This document shows, piece after piece, positions 1 to 5,237 of a DNA stretch of 8,494 nucleotides (position 1 is its first letter; each line of letters starts with the position of its first letter). The stretch is from Desulfobacteraceae bacterium. Its GTDB lineage: Bacteria > Desulfobacterota > Desulfobacteria > Desulfobacterales > Desulfobacteraceae. Below the pieces are notes generated by a model that was given only the letters and a program-made list of their open reading frames with translations, was not told the DNA's origin and did no database searches. The position numbers were made by a program, and so were the translations under genes. Location of the stretch: NCBI GenBank assembly GCA_015486915.1, contig WFQS01000178.1, positions 1 through 8,494 on the forward strand, given 5' to 3'.

Positions 1-292
1 CCTAATACCTTTTTCTTTTTTTTTCAACGTTAAGGTGAATTAATAGTTAATGAACAGCCTGAATTTTGTATCGTGAGACTATTATGCCTCATAAAAGAAT
101 TACATTAAATAACAACAGAATGGACTTTTGTGCCAAAGCAAATGAATCCAATTAATTTAATATACAATTTTGTCTCACAGCTTTGTTTTACCTGTATAAA
201 ATTTTATGCACAATAATTTCCAAATAATATTAATTATTATATAACTATCTGAAATAATAGACTTAAAAAATAAAATAAAATTTAATGTATCC
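1..292. other. AT-rich non-coding leader
   Basis: This stretch is very AT-rich, with stop codons in every frame. The only ATG-started frames are about 20-25 codons long and lack a Shine-Dalgarno sequence. I see no tRNA, no convincing terminator and no gene end. It appears to be intergenic DNA; the next element is the sigma-54-like promoter at about 293. Confidence 0.6.
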
Positions 293-309
293 TTGGCACG
301 AAAGATGCT
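293..309 (+). promoter_or_regulatory. Sigma-54-type -24/-12 promoter upstream of flavodoxin gene
   Basis: The sequence TTGGCACGAAAGATGCT matches the consensus YTGGCACGRNNNTTGCW at every defined position except one (A for T before TGC). GG lies at 295-296 and GC at 307-308, with the required 10 bases between them. Transcription would start near 320, giving a leader of about 215 nt before the flavodoxin ATG. That leader would contain the left inverted repeat and its hairpin. This is a pattern match only; no enhancer-binding site was recognised. Confidence 0.5.
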
Positions 310-354
310 GATTTAATAGAATTAATTAAGCAGCAAAAGCGTTGCCTTATTCCG

Positions 355-456
355 AATAAACGGCCATGAGGCCGAGCTGGACAGCGCTACGGTGCCTCTC
401 AACAAACATTGAAAGAGCACTGTTACTTTGTTAAATAGAGCTCTTTCTTATAAAAT
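355..456 (+). repeat. Left copy of an inverted repeat flanking the flavodoxin gene
   Basis: This block reappears in inverted orientation at 985-1105, on the other side of the flavodoxin gene. In this orientation the shared blocks are, in order, CCATGAGGCCGA, TGCCTC, AAAGAGCA, GTTACTT and GAGCTCTTTCTTATAAAA, separated by diverged spacers. The copy also contains a self-complementary pair, GAAAGAGC (411-418) and GCTCTTTC (440-447), around a 21-nt loop. The outer end carries CGGCCATGAGGCCG (361-374), the reverse complement of a motif found in three other intergenic regions. Confidence 0.7.
428..456 (+). promoter_or_regulatory. Possible sigma-70 promoter for flavodoxin gene
   Basis: TTGTTA (428-433) and TAAAAT (451-456) are separated by 17 bases, giving a plausible -35/-10 pair about 80 nt before the flavodoxin start. 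It overlaps the inner end of the left inverted repeat. In such AT-rich DNA a chance match is quite possible. Confidence 0.3.
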
Positions 457-461
457 TAACC

Positions 462-509
462 TTAACAAAACAATGAACTTTAACAAAACAGCATTTTTTT
501 TAACGAACA
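462..509 (+). repeat. Three short direct repeats before flavodoxin
   Basis: TTAACAAAACA occurs at 462-472 and again at 480-490. A related TTAACGAACA lies at 500-509. The 18- and 20-base phasing is close to two helical turns, and the set lies just downstream of the possible -10 element. This would suit cooperative binding of a repressor, but no known operator was recognised. Confidence 0.4.
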
Positions 510-536
510 ATTTAAAACCAACCTGGAGGCTTATAA

Positions 537-974
537 ATGAAAAAATTTTTGATCGCTTATGGTAGCAGAACAGGGAATACGAAACAGATGGCTGAATATA
601 TTGCTGAAGGAATCAGAATCAGCGGAAGTGAAGTCGATATAAAAAAAACATCAGAATTAAAAAAGGAAGATGATATTAAAGGATACGATGGTTATGTATT
701 TGGATCCCCGACTTATCATCGTGATATGATGGGTTCAATGAAGACTTTTCTTTTCCTTGCAGAAAAGGCAGAACTTGAAGGATTGTCAGGCGGAGCATTC
801 GGATCTTATACTCACAGCGGAGATGCACCGGGGATCATTCTTGATACAATGCAGTATGTATTTAAAATGAAAATCAGTTCTCTTGGCTCTCTTAGGTTGA
901 AAGAAGCTGTTGTTGGCACCCAGGACGGCATGAAGGCTTGCCACGATTACGGGCGTTATCTTGGTGAACAATAG
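537..974 (+). CDS. Flavodoxin (stand-alone, flavodiiron-domain-like)
   Basis: A 145-residue cytoplasmic FMN protein that would carry one or two electrons between redox partners. The phosphate-binding loop is SRTGNT (residues 10-15). The second FMN loop is GSPTYHRDM (56-64), with Tyr60 placed to stack on the flavin. The third is FGSYTHSGDAPG (88-99). The GSYxxSG pattern and the C-terminal LRLKEAV...C..YGR..G segment resemble the flavodoxin domain of flavodiiron proteins (rubredoxin:oxygen oxidoreductases) more than classic short-chain flavodoxins; that judgement is from memory of the families. No diiron beta-lactamase-like domain is present, and the length is that of a single complete domain. 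The start is well supported by GGAGG at 525-529, 7 bases before ATG. It has its own terminator and is separated by about 340 bp from the superoxide reductase/rubredoxin pair, so it is probably transcribed alone. Confidence 0.93.
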   Translation: MKKFLIAYGSRTGNTKQMAEYIAEGIRISGSEVDIKKTSELKKEDDIKGYDGYVFGSPTYHRDMMGSMKTFLFLAEKAELEGLSGGAFGSYTHSGDAPGIILDTMQYVFKMKISSLGSLRLKEAVVGTQDGMKACHDYGRYLGEQ

Positions 975-984
975 GATTAATGAT

Positions 985-1105
985 TTTTTATAAGAAAGAG
1001 CTCATTTTTGACGAAGTAACTGATGCTCTTTTTATGTTCGTCAGAATCTTTGATTCTTTGAGGCAATCCGGGCAAATCCCGGTCGGCCTCATGGTCTTTA
1101 TATAT
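985..1105 (-). repeat. Right copy of the inverted repeat flanking the flavodoxin gene
   Basis: The reverse complement aligns with 355-456 across the whole element: CCATGAGGCCGA, TGCCTC, AAAGAGCA, GTTACTT and GAGCTCTTTCTTATAAAA are in the same order. It is about 20 bp longer because of an extra segment containing a small palindrome, AGAATC-TTT-GATTCT. It also holds a hairpin, CCGGG-CAAAT-CCCGG (1068-1082), next to the CGGCCTCATGG motif. The inner end lies only about 10 bp after the flavodoxin stop codon. Confidence 0.7.
995..1034 (+). terminator. Terminator after flavodoxin gene
   Basis: AAAGAGC (995-1001) plus TCA pairs with TGA-T-GCTCTTT (1021-1031) through one bulge, around a loop of about 16 nt. 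A T-rich tail follows directly. It is part of the right inverted repeat, so the repeat appears to serve as the transcription stop of the flavodoxin gene. Confidence 0.6.
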
Positions 1106-1118
1106 TAGACTATTGCTA

Positions 1119-1280
1119 AGGATCGAAAATTTATAAGTTGAACGAGATTGCTTGTCTTCCGGCCCATCTACTTCGTTGCATCAAAGGCCGAATACATTGA
1201 GTATGCAACCTTTAATGCGCCTTGTACATGGGCCGGAATTCTGCGCTATTTCTGTTCAACTTATTTCATCTCCGATCCTA
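1119..1280. repeat. 160-bp imperfect palindrome (MITE-like or structured element)
   Basis: The two halves are reverse complements in almost constant register, with a centre near 1198. Matched segments are AGGATCG (1119-1125) with CGATCCT (1273-1279); ATAAGTTGAAC (1133-1143) with GTTCAACTTAT (1254-1264); TTCCGGCCCAT (1157-1167) with ATGGGCCGGAA (1228-1238); and GCATCAAAGG (1178-1187) with CCTTTAATGC (1209-1218). It has no coding capacity. It ends about 20 bp before the Shine-Dalgarno of the superoxide reductase gene. It could be a miniature inverted-repeat transposable element or a folded RNA leader; the sequence alone does not decide. Confidence 0.75.
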
Positions 1281-1300
1281 ACATTTTAATAAACTTTGAA

Positions 1301-1308
1301 AGGGAGGG
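1301..1308 (+). promoter_or_regulatory. Shine-Dalgarno fixing the dfx start
   Basis: AGGGAGGG lies 5 bases before ATG 1314. It falls inside the reading frame that could otherwise be opened from TTG 1296, so the upstream TTG is very unlikely to be the start. Confidence 0.85.
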
Positions 1309-1313
1309 TAAAA

Positions 1314-1688
1314 ATGGCTGAAAAATTAGATCTATATAAATGCGATACATGCGGTAATATTGTTCTGGTCATGCATGGCGGTGGAGGTGAACTTGTATGT
1401 TGCGGACAGCCCATGCAATTATTTACAGCAAACACTGTTGATGCTGCAAAAGAGAAACATGTGCCTGTAATTGAGAAGATCTCCGGAGGATTCAAGGTAA
1501 AAGTTGGTGATGTTGCCCATCCAATGGAGGAAAAACATTATATTGAGTGGATTGAACTCATTGATGGTGACAAATCTTATTTTCAATTTCTCAAACCAGG
1601 TGATACTCCTGAAGCTGATTTTAAAGTGGATGCCGATAAAGTTGCTGCCAGGGCATATTGCAATCTGCATGGTCTTTGGAAGGCATAG
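1314..1688 (+). CDS. dfx: Desulfoferrodoxin, superoxide reductase (class I, 2Fe-SOR)
   Basis: This 124-residue cytoplasmic protein reduces superoxide to hydrogen peroxide without making oxygen, a typical defence of anaerobes. The N-terminal desulforedoxin domain has its four FeS4 ligands, Cys10, Cys13, Cys29 and Cys30 (CxxC and CC). The catalytic domain has the full Fe(His)4Cys site: His49 in EKHVP, His69 in AHP, His75, Cys116 and His119 in CNLHG. Lys48 of the EK pair, which helps draw in superoxide, is present. Length and ligand numbering match the Desulfovibrio proteins, so it should be complete and active. The rubredoxin gene starts 35 bp downstream and encodes the usual electron donor, so the two form an operon. 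No clear promoter was found; the region just upstream is the 1119-1280 palindrome. Confidence 0.97.
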   Translation: MAEKLDLYKCDTCGNIVLVMHGGGGELVCCGQPMQLFTANTVDAAKEKHVPVIEKISGGFKVKVGDVAHPMEEKHYIEWIELIDGDKSYFQFLKPGDTPEADFKVDADKVAARAYCNLHGLWKA

Positions 1689-1723
1689 AAATAATATTTA
1701 TCGTGTATGGAGAACATTAAATT

Positions 1724-1882
1724 ATGGATAACTATGTATGTTCAGTTTGTGGATATGTATATGAACCTGAATTGGGCGATCCTGAAAACAGCATTGCTCC
1801 TGGCACAGCTTTTGATGATTTGCCGGATAATTGGACCTGCCCTGTCTGTGGTGCCGAAAAGGATCTGTTTGAACCTCAATAG
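1724..1882 (+). CDS. rub: Rubredoxin
   Basis: A 52-residue one-iron electron carrier beginning [15 protein letters not shown]. The FeS4 ligands are the two knuckles CSVCG (Cys6, Cys9) and CPVCG (Cys39, Cys42). The conserved aromatic and proline framework is present: Tyr4, Tyr11, Tyr13, PE.GDP at 15-20, PGT.F..LP at 26-34 and Trp37. The size is exactly that of the family. GGAG at 1709-1712 lies about 11 bases before the ATG, a usable but slightly long spacing. It follows dfx by 35 bp with no terminator between, and a strong terminator follows it. Its probable role is to deliver electrons to superoxide reductase, and possibly to other oxygen- or peroxide-reducing enzymes elsewhere in the genome. 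Confidence 0.95.
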   Translation: MDNYVCSVCGYVYEPELGDPENSIAPGTAFDDLPDNWTCPVCGAEKDLFEPQ

Positions 1883-1904
1883 GCGGAAATGACAAGATAC
1901 AAAT

Positions 1905-1951
1905 AAAAGCCCTGGATTTTTTTTAAAATGAAAAATTCAGGGCTTTTTTAT
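1905..1951 (+). terminator. Terminator of the dfx-rub operon
   Basis: AAAGCCCTGGATTTTT (1906-1921) pairs with AAAAATTCAGGGCTTT (1931-1946) with one internal mismatch and a short loop, and a T run follows. The A-rich left flank and T-rich right flank are typical of an intrinsic terminator. It lies 22 bp after the rubredoxin stop. Confidence 0.9.
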
Positions 1952-1959
1952 TTATATGT

Positions 1960-2107
1960 ACTAAAGCGGGTAATGTCCGTAACCCATTTACTTCTCCCCA
2001 ATTTCGTTTTTTTGTGACAGGAATTGAGGAGTAAGCCACTAAAGAGGACAGTATCCGCAACCCATGGATTTTCTCTTTTTTTTGTGATAGTAATTCAGGA
2101 GTAAGAC
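1960..2107 (+). repeat. Two degenerate tandem copies of a 70-78 bp unit
   Basis: Unit 1 (1960-2037) and unit 2 (2038-2107) both begin ACTAAAG. Both continue with a (T/A)(A/G)T(G/A)TCCG(T/C)AACCCAT block, a pyrimidine-rich stretch ending TTTTTTTGTGA(C/T)AG and a GAGGAGTAAG or CAGGAGTAAG end. They are clearly related but diverged. I see no open reading frame. The origin is unknown; they may be relics of a dispersed element. Confidence 0.65.
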
Positions 2108-2181
2108 AAAAAAGGCCATTAAAAAAATCTGGATTCAGGCCCCAGCTTTCAACCAGAAACCAGAAATCTCAGCAAAAAACT

Positions 2182-2212
2182 ACGGGCCAGCTCCGCCCGT
2201 CCTCATGGCCGT
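2182..2212 (+). repeat. Dispersed CGGCCTCATGGCCG repeat, copy before mtaD
   Basis: A hairpin ACGGGC (2182-2187) / GCCCGT (2195-2200) runs directly into CCTCATGGCCG. This is the same arrangement as the copy at 1068-1096. It ends about 15 bp before the amidohydrolase start, where a Shine-Dalgarno would be expected. Between 2108 and 2181 I see nothing recognisable. Confidence 0.55.
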
Positions 2213-2226
2213 AATATAAAAAGAAT

Positions 2227-3552
2227 ATGGATTTAAATATGGATATGCTTGTAACAAACGGTGTTGTAGTCACCATGAATAAAGAGATGGAGATAATTGA
2301 AAATGGATCTGTCTATATAAAAGACGACTCCATCGTACAGATAGGTCCAAAAAATACGTTCTCAGAAATTATTGCAGAAGAAACAATTGATGCCCGTGGA
2401 GGGATTATCATGCCGGGACTTATCAATACTCATACCCACGCTTCCATGACGCTGTTCAGGGGACTTGCCGATGATATGCCCCTGATGGACTGGCTCAATG
2501 ACCATATTTTCCCCGCTGAATCAAAACTTACTGAAGATATGGTTTACAAAGGTGCCATGCTTGCCTGTGCAGAAATGATTCTTTCCGGCACAACCTGCTT
2601 CTGCGATATGTATCTTTTTGAGGATAAGGTGGCTGAAGCTGCTTTTGATTCAGGTATGCGGGCTGTTACAGGTGAAGTCCTCTATGATTTCCCCTCTCCA
2701 TGCTATGGTGACCTGACAAATGGATTTAACTATGTGTCAAATATGATGGAAAAATGGAAAAATAATTCACGCATAACAATAGCCGTAGAACCCCATTCAA
2801 CTTATTTATGCGCCCCTGAACTCCTTAAAAAAGCTGCTGCTACTGCAAGAAAAAACAAAAACCCGATTGTGATTCATCTTGCAGAAACAGAGGACGAGAC
2901 TGCGCTTATAAAAGAAAAATATGGGACGACTCCCGTAAAATTCCTCGCTGATCTTGGAATTCTTGGCCCGGATCTCATTGCATGCCATTGTATCCATATT
3001 TCAGAAGAGGATATTCAGCTCCTTAAAAAATTTGACGTAAAAATTGTCCATTGTCCTGAAAGCAATATGAAACTTGGTTCAGGGATAGCCCCAGTACCTG
3101 AACTTATCAAACGTGGAATATGCGTAAGCCTTGGCACAGACGGATGCGCGAGCAACAATGATCTTGATCTTTTTCTTGAAATGGATACAACGGCAAAACT
3201 TCACAAGGTTTTCACCATGAACCCCGAGGCAATTAATGCCGGGACTGCCTTAAAAATGGCAACCATAAACGGTGCTCTAACTCTTGGCTTAGATAAAATT
3301 ACAGGGTCTCTTGAAGTTGGAAAACGGGCTGATATTATAGTAGTTGACACATCAAAGCCCCATATGATTCCAATGTACAATCCATATTCACATCTTGTTT
3401 ATTCTGCAAATGGCAGTGATGTTTCAGCAACAATTATTGATGGTAATCTTGTCATGAAGGACAGGAAAATACTTAAAATGAATCTATGGAAAATAATGGA
3501 TGATGTGAAAGAAATCAGCAAAATCATAAAAAAAATGGATAATTCATTTTAA
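2227..3552 (+). CDS. mtaD: Amidohydrolase, MTA/SAH deaminase family (substrate uncertain)
   Basis: A 441-residue metal-dependent amidohydrolase of the cytosine-deaminase-like (ATZ/TRZ) branch. It would deaminate adenosine-type nucleosides such as 5'-methylthioadenosine in methyl-thio salvage. The (beta/alpha)8 metal and catalytic residues align with Thermotoga TM0936: His69 and His71 (NTHTHA), His217 and Glu220 (HLAE), His254 (ACH) and Asp305 (GTDG). A small beta-domain is formed by residues 1-60 and about 365-415. The two arginines that hold the carboxylate of S-adenosylhomocysteine in TM0936 (Arg136, Arg148) align with Glu150 and Asp162, which argues against SAH as the main substrate. The start is uncertain: no Shine-Dalgarno precedes ATG 2227, and ATGs at 2239 and 2245 are equally possible. 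It stands alone, convergent with amt. Confidence 0.87.
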   Translation: MDLNMDMLVTNGVVVTMNKEMEIIENGSVYIKDDSIVQIGPKNTFSEIIAEETIDARGGIIMPGLINTHTHASMTLFRGLADDMPLMDWLNDHIFPAESKLTEDMVYKGAMLACAEMILSGTTCFCDMYLFEDKVAEAAFDSGMRAVTGEVLYDFPSPCYGDLTNGFNYVSNMMEKWKNNSRITIAVEPHSTYLCAPELLKKAAATARKNKNPIVIHLAETEDETALIKEKYGTTPVKFLADLGILGPDLIACHCIHISEEDIQLLKKFDVKIVHCPESNMKLGSGIAPVPELIKRGICVSLGTDGCASNNDLDLFLEMDTTAKLHKVFTMNPEAINAGTALKMATINGALTLGLDKITGSLEVGKRADIIVVDTSKPHMIPMYNPYSHLVYSANGSDVSATIIDGNLVMKDRKILKMNLWKIMDDVKEISKIIKKMDNSF

Positions 3553-3611
3553 AATACATTTTTGTGAACAAGACTATAGCCCTGAACACAAAAATGTATT
3601 ATTTTTTATTT
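3553..3611. terminator. Bidirectional terminator between mtaD and amt
   Basis: AATACATTTTTGTG (3553-3566) and CACAAAAATGTATT (3587-3600) form a perfect 14-bp stem around a 20-nt loop. It begins immediately after the mtaD stop codon. On the plus strand it is followed by ATTTTTTATTT. On the minus strand it follows the amt stop by about 20 bp, with a weaker T-containing tail. It can serve both convergent genes. Confidence 0.85.
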
Positions 3612-3621
3612 ACTTTAAACT

Positions 3622-4947
3622 TTAATTTATAAAACCGTATCCATGCTCACCGTGGAGAGCCTGATCAAGACCTTCTATCTCTTTTTCGTGGTCTATTCTG
3701 AAACCTATTGTTTTTTCAACAACCACACAGATAATATAGGTCATAACAGCGGCGAGAAGTATTGTAGCTCCAATACCCTGTAGCTGGACAAAAAACTGGT
3801 CCCACACTGTCCATGTTCCCGTTGAAGATACAGCAGCGGCATGTTTCATCCAGGAATCACGAACAAGAAATGTGAGAAGAAGTACACCGAGCCCGCTGCC
3901 AACACCATGGATGCCAAAGCAGTCCAGGCTGTCATCATATTTAAATTTCATTTTCATCTGAAGTGCACAATAACATACAATTGAGGATGCAGCTCCAAGC
4001 AGCATGGCTCCTTCCGGTTTAACAACGGCAGCTGCAGGTGTAATGGCAACAAGCCCTGCAAGTGCGCCGGATGCAAACCCAAGTGAAGATGCTTTCTTAA
4101 AAATAATCTCTTCAATTAAAAGCCATGTCAAAGCTCCGCTTGCCGCAGATACCTGGGTCATTGTAAGAGCACGGGCAGTTGCAAGGCCGCTCTGGAGTGT
4201 TGATCCTGCATTGAAACCGAACCAGCCCACCCAGAGGAGACCTGCACCTGTTAATGTCATGACAAGATTGCTGGGATGAGCTATGGCATCGGGAAATCCG
4301 TGGCGCCTGCCAAGATACAGGGCGGCAACAAGCGCACTTATTCCTGCGGAAACGTGAATAACAAGACCTCCGGCTAGATCAATCACCCCTGCAGCTCCTG
4401 CATTAAACAGCCAGCCGTCAGAAGCCCATACCCAATGGCACAAAGGACAGTAAACAAAGAAAAACCATAAAACAATAAAAAGAGAATACCCCTTAAAATA
4501 AACTCTTTCAGCAATTGCACCACTGATAAGAGCAGGTGCTATTATTGCAAATTTTCCCTGAAACATGGCAATTACATACTCCGGAATACCGTTTGTAATT
4601 CTCGTGTCAATACCTTTAAGAAAAAAGAAATCACTGTTCCAGCCCACAAAACCGCCAAGTATACTTTTTCCGAAGGTAAGGGAATAGCCGAAAATAACCC
4701 ACAAAACACCGATGATTGCAAGGGAAACAAAGGAATGCATCATGGTACTTAAAACATTTCTGCTTTTCACAAGCCCGCCATAAAACATTGCAAGTCCCGG
4801 AATCATAAGCAGCACAAGAGCTGTTGAAACAAGCATCCATGCAGTGGATCCGGTATCAATTGAACCTGTACCGCCGGCAAAAGCTATCCCTGGAATCATG
4901 GTTGCAACCCCTGTTGTTAAAAGAATTGTTTTCTCCCTTTTCATCAT
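3622..4947 (-). CDS. amt: Ammonium transporter (Amt/MEP/Rh family)
   Basis: A 441-residue inner-membrane ammonium channel/transporter, trimeric in the family, with 11 expected helices after a cleavable signal peptide. That peptide is basic MMKREK, then a hydrophobic stretch, then AFA at 22-24 before GG. Family hallmarks include the start of helix 1, MIPGLAMFYGGLV, and the AMFQ.KFAIIAPAL segment carrying the Phe gate. The recruitment-site Trp is in CHWVW, followed by DLAGGLVIH with Asp190 and the first pore His198. WFGFNAGS and FGIHGVGSG, with the second pore His347, follow. The C-terminal tail ends in the usual H..YGF motif. All pore residues are intact. No PII gene (glnK) adjoins it. A sigma-54-like promoter 140-160 bp upstream suggests nitrogen-status control. 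The start is ATG 4947, not the in-frame TTG at 4950, because of the spacing from the Shine-Dalgarno. Confidence 0.97.
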   Translation of the reverse strand: MMKREKTILLTTGVATMIPGIAFAGGTGSIDTGSTAWMLVSTALVLLMIPGLAMFYGGLVKSRNVLSTMMHSFVSLAIIGVLWVIFGYSLTFGKSILGGFVGWNSDFFFLKGIDTRITNGIPEYVIAMFQGKFAIIAPALISGAIAERVYFKGYSLFIVLWFFFVYCPLCHWVWASDGWLFNAGAAGVIDLAGGLVIHVSAGISALVAALYLGRRHGFPDAIAHPSNLVMTLTGAGLLWVGWFGFNAGSTLQSGLATARALTMTQVSAASGALTWLLIEEIIFKKASSLGFASGALAGLVAITPAAAVVKPEGAMLLGAASSIVCYCALQMKMKFKYDDSLDCFGIHGVGSGLGVLLLTFLVRDSWMKHAAAVSSTGTWTVWDQFFVQLQGIGATILLAAVMTYIICVVVEKTIGFRIDHEKEIEGLDQALHGEHGYGFIN

Positions 4948-4953
4948 CAAATT

Positions 4954-4959
4954 CCTCCT
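4954..4959 (-). promoter_or_regulatory. Shine-Dalgarno fixing the amt start
   Basis: AGGAGG on the minus strand lies 6 bases before ATG 4947. The TTG at 4950 would be only 3 bases away, too close for initiation. Confidence 0.85.
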
Positions 4960-5090
4960 GATTCTTTAAAATTAATTAGTATAAAACAACAATTTTGTAT
5001 AAAAAACAGATTATTTTATAGTCATAAAGCCGTGAGCCATTGTTATTTCCTGATTTTACAGTATATTTCCCTGAAACTGCAATCAACAAA

Positions 5091-5107
5091 GGCAAAACCT
5101 GTGCCGG
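5091..5107 (-). promoter_or_regulatory. Sigma-54-like promoter for amt
   Basis: Read on the minus strand, CCGGCACAGGTTTTGCC has GGCAC at -24 and TTTTGC at -12, with exactly 10 bases between GG and GC. Three of the defined consensus positions differ. Transcription would start near 5080, giving a leader of about 130 nt. Sigma-54 control of ammonium transporters by NtrC-type activators is well known in other bacteria, which raises the plausibility. Confidence 0.55.
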
Positions 5108-5120
5108 AGTATGGTTTATG

Positions 5121-5169
5121 AAATCAACTTGCGCCACATCAAGCTTATTGCCACATCAAACTTATTGCC
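5121..5169 (-). repeat. 17-bp tandem repeats behind the amt promoter
   Basis: On the minus strand GGCAATAAGTTTGATGT (5169-5153) is followed directly by GGCAATAAGCTTGATGT (5152-5136), a single-base difference. A degenerate third unit, GGCGCAAGTTGATTT, spans 5135-5121. The array lies about 40-90 bp upstream of the inferred amt start, and also just upstream of the radA promoter. It could be a regulator-binding array, but it does not match the NtrC consensus I know. Confidence 0.65.
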
Positions 5170-5173
5170 TTGC

Positions 5174-5202
5174 TTGATAGAGCAAAGACAATGTGTTATA
5201 AA
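5174..5202 (+). promoter_or_regulatory. Sigma-70-type promoter for radA
   Basis: TTGATA (5174-5179) and TATAAA (5197-5202) are separated by the optimal 17 bases. Transcription would start near 5209, about 30 nt before the chosen radA start. The -35 box overlaps a small inverted repeat, TTGCT (5170-5174) / AGCAA (5181-5185). Confidence 0.5.
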
Positions 5203-5226
5203 AATTTTTATTAAGTTAAATTACAC

Positions 5227-5231
5227 AGGTG
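5227..5231 (+). promoter_or_regulatory. Shine-Dalgarno deciding the radA start
   Basis: AGGTG lies 6 bases before GTG 5238. The alternative in-frame GTG at 5229 overlaps it and has no ribosome-binding sequence of its own, so 5238 is preferred. Confidence 0.6.
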
Positions 5232-5237
5232 CTTTTT

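Noticed and set aside
1230..1245. GG-N10-GC spacing resembling a sigma-54 promoter before dfx
   Set aside because: The bases around GG and GC do not otherwise match the consensus well, and the GC-rich block is explained by the palindrome arm it belongs to.
1296..1313. TTG start extending desulfoferrodoxin by six residues
   Set aside because: The strong AGGGAGGG lies inside that extension and 5 bases before ATG 1314. The family N-terminus also begins at this Met.
1707..1892. A 61-codon frame starting at ATG 1707
   Set aside because: It overlaps the rubredoxin gene in another frame and encodes no recognisable protein; rubredoxin with its four Cys ligands is the real gene.
4004..4279. Plus-strand 91-codon frame within amt
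   Set aside because: It is antisense to highly conserved transmembrane segments of amt and its translation resembles no known family.
5121..5169. CRISPR-like reading of the tandem repeats
   Set aside because: The units are directly adjacent without spacers, only two to three in number, and no cas gene is present.
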